In this document: in pieces, positions 59,652 to 64,000 of the stretch
Layout of the letters: the number at the start of each line of letters is the position of its first letter
Numbering within the stretch: position 1 is the stretch's first letter
DNA from: Gonium pectorale
Lineage: Eukaryota > Chlorophyta > Chlorophyceae > Chlamydomonadales > Volvocaceae
DNA length: 64,000 bases
NCBI GenBank assembly: GCA_001584585.1
Contig: LSYV01000041.1
Coordinates: 581,401-645,400 of the forward strand
Reading direction: 5' to 3'
Translations under genes and position numbers: made by a program
Notes under the pieces: generated by a model
What the model saw: only the letters and a program-made list of their open reading frames with translations
Databases searched by the model: none
What the model was told of the DNA's origin: nothing

Positions 59652-60668
59652 TTGCAAGGCTTGCATTGTCTTTAACGGTGCAAGTGCTTGACGCGTTCAA
59701 GTGCTTCTGGGCGGGCGACAAACTGCAGCAACGTCAACGTATATGAGTGTAATTGAACAGTAGAATTCGTCGCTAAACCGGGTAGATCTGCAAGGTGGTC
59801 TCGGAGCTTTGTGTCCGCAGACCGCCTGTATTTTTGGGTGCTGCCGCCACGCATGAGGGACTCACGCCGGAGGGGCAATCGCTGTTGCCTGCCTAACCCC
59901 TGTCGCTACCCCAAGTGAAGTGTTGGCACGGCGGGTACAAAGGGTATAACTGGAGCGCACAGCTGGAATCTGCAGTGTTTTCCACCACCCGCGTCTCCAT
60001 AAGCGCGTAAAGTTCTCAAGTCAGTCCTATCCTCAAGCAACGGTGTGTTTGACGCGCAGGGACGCGAGGAACGCGTGATCCTGGTGTTGTTTTCTGCTGT
60101 TCCCCTCATGCCAACAGCCCTCCGCCTTACGCACGATAGTCCGGCAAGCTCACAATGCAACTTAAATGTGGGTTTGTCATGACCCCTGCAGTTACCGGTG
60201 TTTGCCCAACATGGTTGCTGTGCATATATATGTCCCGCACCAGTTCCAGTTGGCCACGCAGTGAGCCTCTGTCACAAGGCTAATTCCTGTCCCCAGAATA
60301 TTGGGCTGAGCATGCACTTCGTGTTCGCAGGCCGGCCACGGTCCAAGCCAGCTGGTGGTACTGGTGATGTGGCGCGACCCGGGGGACTGCCGAGAAAGGT
60401 ACACGCCGACTCTCCCACCGCGACGATTTGCCCCAACTACGTATACCATGCGAGAGCTTCTCCCCGACTCGTATGGGGCATAGGTACGAGCCACGTTAGT
60501 TGAATCGTCGCTCGTATCGTATAGGGCACATTAGGGACACTAGAGCTAGTGTGTTCTGCGCGGATCAGGCATCACCTTTAAGCTCGCCAAGTGCTTTACG
60601 CTCACATTTAGCGCTGAGTTGTCGGAAGGACCTCGCGTCCTCGCGGAAGCACACCCCTACAATTAAAG
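59652..60668. promoter_or_regulatory. Bidirectional upstream region
   Basis: About 1 kb lies between two divergent start codons (59651 minus, 60669 plus) and must hold both promoters and 5' UTRs. AT-richer stretches occur near 60220-60235 (GCATATATATGTC) and 60655-60668 (ACAATTAAAG just before the plus-strand ATG). No other feature was recognised. Confidence 0.45.
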
Positions 60669-63600
60669 ATGGCGATGGATTTAGAGGATCAGAAAAAGGC
60701 TATACTGCCATACCTGCAGGTGCGCATACGGAAGCGACAGCTGCCTGCATCTGCATGGGTCATGCTGTGCCCCAAGAGCCCTCTTCATACTCGTGGTGCA
60801 GAGGGCCCAGGAGATACAGCAGGCGGATCCCAAGGTTGCCTACTATTGCCGCTTGTATGGCGTGGAGCAGGTGCGGGCCCACGTCGCCAGCTCCCGGCCC
60901 CTTCCTGCCTTTCCCTGCTCCTCGTCGTGGCAGCTATGAGCCCTGCCATGTACCCCTTTCTCCAAGGCCATGACACACATGCTCTCCAGCTTCGTCGTTG
61001 CGTTCATGAGAGGGCATGCGCCCCAAGTCCGTCCCGTGACGCAGCACGTCTTTCACACTCAACCGCCCTCACAGCATCACGTCGCATGCAAACCGCCCAA
61101 GCACAATGCCCAAACGTGAGGCACCACCCCCCGCGAGCTCCGGACGGGCCAGCGCTTCCTTGGGTTCGGGCCTCCGGGTTGTGGGTCTTCCGACTGGGTT
61201 GGGTTGGAGGTGTGTCGGTTGCGACAGCCGCCGGTGCCCCCCCCCTTTCCTTCACCAATATTACACGCCGGGTGGAAACGGGACGGCATGCCGTGAGGCT
61301 TCTCCTGTGACCCCCCCCCGGATCCCTTTGAGCCACACTAGACGCCTCCTGCACAACATGTCCACCCGAACCCCACATCCCATAGGCGCTGGCCCTCAAG
61401 CAGCGCGCCAAGGAGGTCAACGCCGTGCTGATGGCGGCTATGGATTCGCTGGAGAAGGAGAAGGCAAAGCTGATGCTGGATCCTGTGGGAGACCGGATCC
61501 ACTGCCTTGGCTTTGCGCTGCGGATCTTTGACAACGCGGATCGGGTGGATCGCGCCGGCAAGGCCACGGAGCGCACGTCCAAGGCCTTCTACGCCGCCTC
61601 CGTCTTCATAGACGTGAGAGCGGGGGGATGCAGTGGCTTGCGAGGGGGGCTGGAGGACGGATTACAAGGGTGATGGAGAATAGCTTGCGAGGAGGGAAGA
61701 AACGAGAGCGCGTGGGGCATGCCGCTGGGCATGCCAGCACCGCCCTCTGCGGGCGGGGCGACGCGGCGGGGTCGCAACGCAGGAGGGGATCGCATCACAG
61801 GCTGAGCGGGCTGCACGGAAGTATCCACGCGTCGGGAGCGCCCCACGCGGCCAGCGCTGCTCCCGCCAACGGCAGGCGACGCCGACCGCCCCGCACCGCC
61901 CCGATAGGTGCGGACGGACCACCCACCACAGCGGTGTGATCAGCAGGCGGCGTGACGCCCATCCCCCCGTTCAGATGCGAATGCTGCTGGCAGACCAATG
62001 GTGCCATGCCCTAACTCTCAAACCTCGCTCAGATCCTCAACCACTTTGAGGGCGGCGTGGACGCGGAGTTGGTGGAGAAGCAGCGCTACTGCCTGTGGCG
62101 CGCGGCGGAGATCCGCAAGGCGCTGCGGGAGGGCCGCCAGCCGCTGCCGCCGCCAGCCGCCGGCGCCAACGGCGGCGGCGGTGGCTCTGCTGCCAGTGCC
62201 AGCGGCGGCCTGGAGGACCTGCCGCCAGCGTCGGGATCCAGTGCCTGGGCGTACGGGGGCTCGGGCCAAGCACCGGCGGCGGCGGCGCCGCCGCAGCCGC
62301 AGCCGCAGCCGCAGCCGCCGCAGCCAACGGCCGTGGCGGCGGGCGGGCCCAGCGGGCTCGGGGCGCCGCCAGGCATCAGCGGCCGCTTCTGGCCCGGCTG
62401 TCGCCTGAGGGTTCGGACAGACGAGGGCCTGGAGGGCGCATCCGGGGAGCAGGTGGGCTGTGAGGGACATAGGATGCGGGAGGGCGCGGGGCTGCAGACA
62501 GGTGCGGCGAATGGGTCTCAGCGGTGTGCCCCCGAGTGCGTAGCCCGACTCCAGCAGCCGTCCTTGGCATCCTTCCCCGTGCCCCCAGCGGGTTGGGGGG
62601 AGGCTGCTGGCCAGGGCACCTGGCAGCGTAGTAGAGGCCTTCCTGCGTGCTTGCGCATTCCCACTCCAGGCACCCGGCTCGCGTCTGCCCCTGCCCCCGG
62701 CGCAGGTTCAGCAGGGCACTGTGGGGCAGGTGGTGCAGCGGCCAGACGGCGGGATAAGGTGCGTGCGTGCGACGTACAAGGCGCACCGAAAATCCTGTCG
62801 TACGGTGCACCGTATTGCTCGTACCAACGTGTTGCTGAGTGCTGGTAGCGCGCATGCTGCCTCCCGCGCCCCGCGGGCGTCCCGCGCCTGTTTCCGTCCG
62901 CGATCGCCGCCCGGGCCATACCGGCCGTCGCCGCCTGCGCCCCGTCGGCCCAGTCCGTCAGCCTGGCCCGCATCCTCAGCTACAGGGCGCAGCTCCTAGA
63001 CCGACTGTACGTCTCAAACTATCATCAACCGGCTAACCAGTCAGCAATAACCAACTGACTGCCCGGCCCGTAACCGCAGCTACAAGGTGGCGCTCCGAGA
63101 CCGGCTGCTGGAGGTGCCCGAGGAGGCGGCGGTTCCGGAGCTGGCGGAGGGCGCGCCGGCGGCGATGCGGCAGCAGCCCAGCGCGCCCCCTCAGCCGGTC
63201 ACGGTGCTGCTGGTCAACGACATGTCCTGGTGCGTTGACTGACGGTACGCCTGAGCGGCTGGCTCAGGCTTCAGGAGCGCAGGCAGTTCCGTGGCTGTAA
63301 CCGTTACTGACATGTTCTACGTCAGCAGCAACAGGGGCGTCGCGACGACAGCTTGCAGTTCTCGCCCTCGTTTGTGGCCCAACCATCCATCGCTCATCCT
63401 CTCTTTGTGCACCCTGCAACCACCCGCAATCACCGCACTCGCAGGCCGCCCACCTTCCTGGTAAAGACGGTCGACGGCCGGGAGGTGGCCGCGGAGGCGC
63501 AGCAACTAGGACCGCCCCTGCCGCTGCCGCCCACGCCGGCCCCGGGCGCCGCCGCCCACCCGCCATCGTCCGCGCCAGTGCTTGGTTCACCACTGGATAG

Positions 63601-64000
63601 GAGCCTGGGGTCCGGCTCGGCAACACCGCCGCCGCCGGCCCCGCCGTCCGCGCCCTCCGCTCCCTTCGCCCCTTCCTACCCATCCATTGCGGGGGCGCAC
63701 CCCGCGCCGCCGCCGCCAGCCCAGGGCTACGCGCAGTCGGTCTCGTGGCCGCACCCGGCCTCCGCGTCCGCCGCTGCCCCGTCCAACGGCTGGGCGCCAC
63801 CGCCGCCTCTCCCGGCGGGGTACAAGCCACCGCTCAAGGTGCGGAGGGCGGGTGCCGAGTTCATTGGAGGCTGCAGGGAGCCAGGCAACCCGGGTCGCTG
63901 GCGGGGGCTTTATTTGTACCACGTGCTTCGGACCCAGCCCTGCTCAACATCCCACGGTCCCGCATCACAGCTGCCGCGTTTCGGGTCAATTAGCCTTGGC
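60669..64000 (+). CDS. VTA1: VTA1/LIP5-type Vps4 regulator (3' end beyond window)
   Basis: VTA1/LIP5 activates the Vps4 ATPase that disassembles ESCRT-III during multivesicular-body sorting. In-frame exons: 60669-60719 (MAMDLEDQKKAILPYLQ), 60802-60870 (QADPKVAYYCRLYGVEQ), 61386-61613, 62033-62452, 62670-62758, 63080-63229 and 63445-63838. The first four give the paired MIT-type domain with its hallmarks: ILPYLQ, DPKVAYYCRLY, FALRIFDNADRVDRAGKA, TSKAFYAASVFID, ILNHFEGG and WRAAEIRKALREGRQP. A Gly/Ala/Pro/Gln linker follows. Exons from 62380 to 63120 then encode a segment reading like a small beta-barrel (WPGCRLRVRTDEG, GTVGQVVQRPDGG, YKVALRDRLLEVPEE), which is unexpected. A proline-rich stretch ends GYKPPLK, where the C-terminal Vps4-binding VSL domain should start in the next exon, outside the window. 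Assignment to the family is firm; the insertion's nature is inferred. Confidence 0.9.
62990..63020 (+). pseudogene. Duplicated partial exon (relic or alternative) of the VTA1-like gene
   Basis: After CAG at 62987-62989, the bases CTACAGGGCGCAGCTCCTAG encode YRAQLLDRL in the same phase as the true exon at 63080 (YKVALRDRLLEV). About 24 of 30 bases match. The similarity stops after about 30 bp and no long frame follows, so this is either a decaying tandem copy or a mutually exclusive mini-exon. Confidence 0.5.

Noticed and set aside
1..64000. tRNA, rRNA or other structured RNA genes
   Set aside because: No cloverleaf-like or conserved rRNA segment was recognised by eye in the spacers. A covariance-model search would be needed to exclude small RNAs.

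Overview
The window looks like nuclear DNA of a volvocine/chlamydomonadalean green alga (Chlamydomonas, Gonium, Volvox and relatives). It is GC-rich, genes are split by many short GT-AG introns, two genes end near the algal TGTAA polyadenylation signal, and two proteins start with chloroplast-style transit peptides. A flagellar outer-arm dynein alpha heavy chain with N-terminal kelch repeats also points there. Exons were joined by eye from reading frame, splice sites and phase; joins said to be phase-consistent add up to whole codons.

Layout. (1) 1-1406, minus: 5' half of a guanine deaminase gene (copy A), cut by the left edge. (2) 1836-9646, minus: an eta-like Y-family translesion DNA polymerase with a long disordered N-terminus. 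(3) 10011-14589, minus: a second Y-family polymerase that reads as polymerase iota. (4) 15948-20715, minus: a complete nine-exon, 496-residue multi-pass membrane protein with a transit peptide, function unknown. (5) 20716-23423: repeat-rich spacer with a 20-N assembly gap flanked by 438-bp direct repeats. (6) 23424-26092, plus: complete guanine deaminase gene (copy B). (7) 28177-48898, minus: a giant gene of more than 30 exons for outer-arm dynein alpha heavy chain (ODA11-like). (8) 49459-56180, plus: C-terminal-motor kinesin (kinesin-14), divergent from the dynein. (9) 58094-59651, minus: complete four-exon, 231-residue predicted chloroplast membrane protein. (10) 60669 to the right edge, plus: VTA1/LIP5-type ESCRT-III/Vps4 regulator, missing its last exon(s).

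Functional themes are purine salvage (two deaminases), translesion synthesis (two polymerases in tandem), flagellar and microtubule motors (dynein and kinesin sharing an upstream region of about 560 bp), plastid membrane proteins, and endosomal sorting. The most notable observations are the abutting polymerase genes, which could be dicistronic; mosaic identity between the two guanine deaminases suggesting gene conversion; a possible beta-barrel insertion and an exon duplication in the VTA1 gene; a perfect 34-bp foldback hairpin in an intron; and a likely false duplication at the assembly gap.
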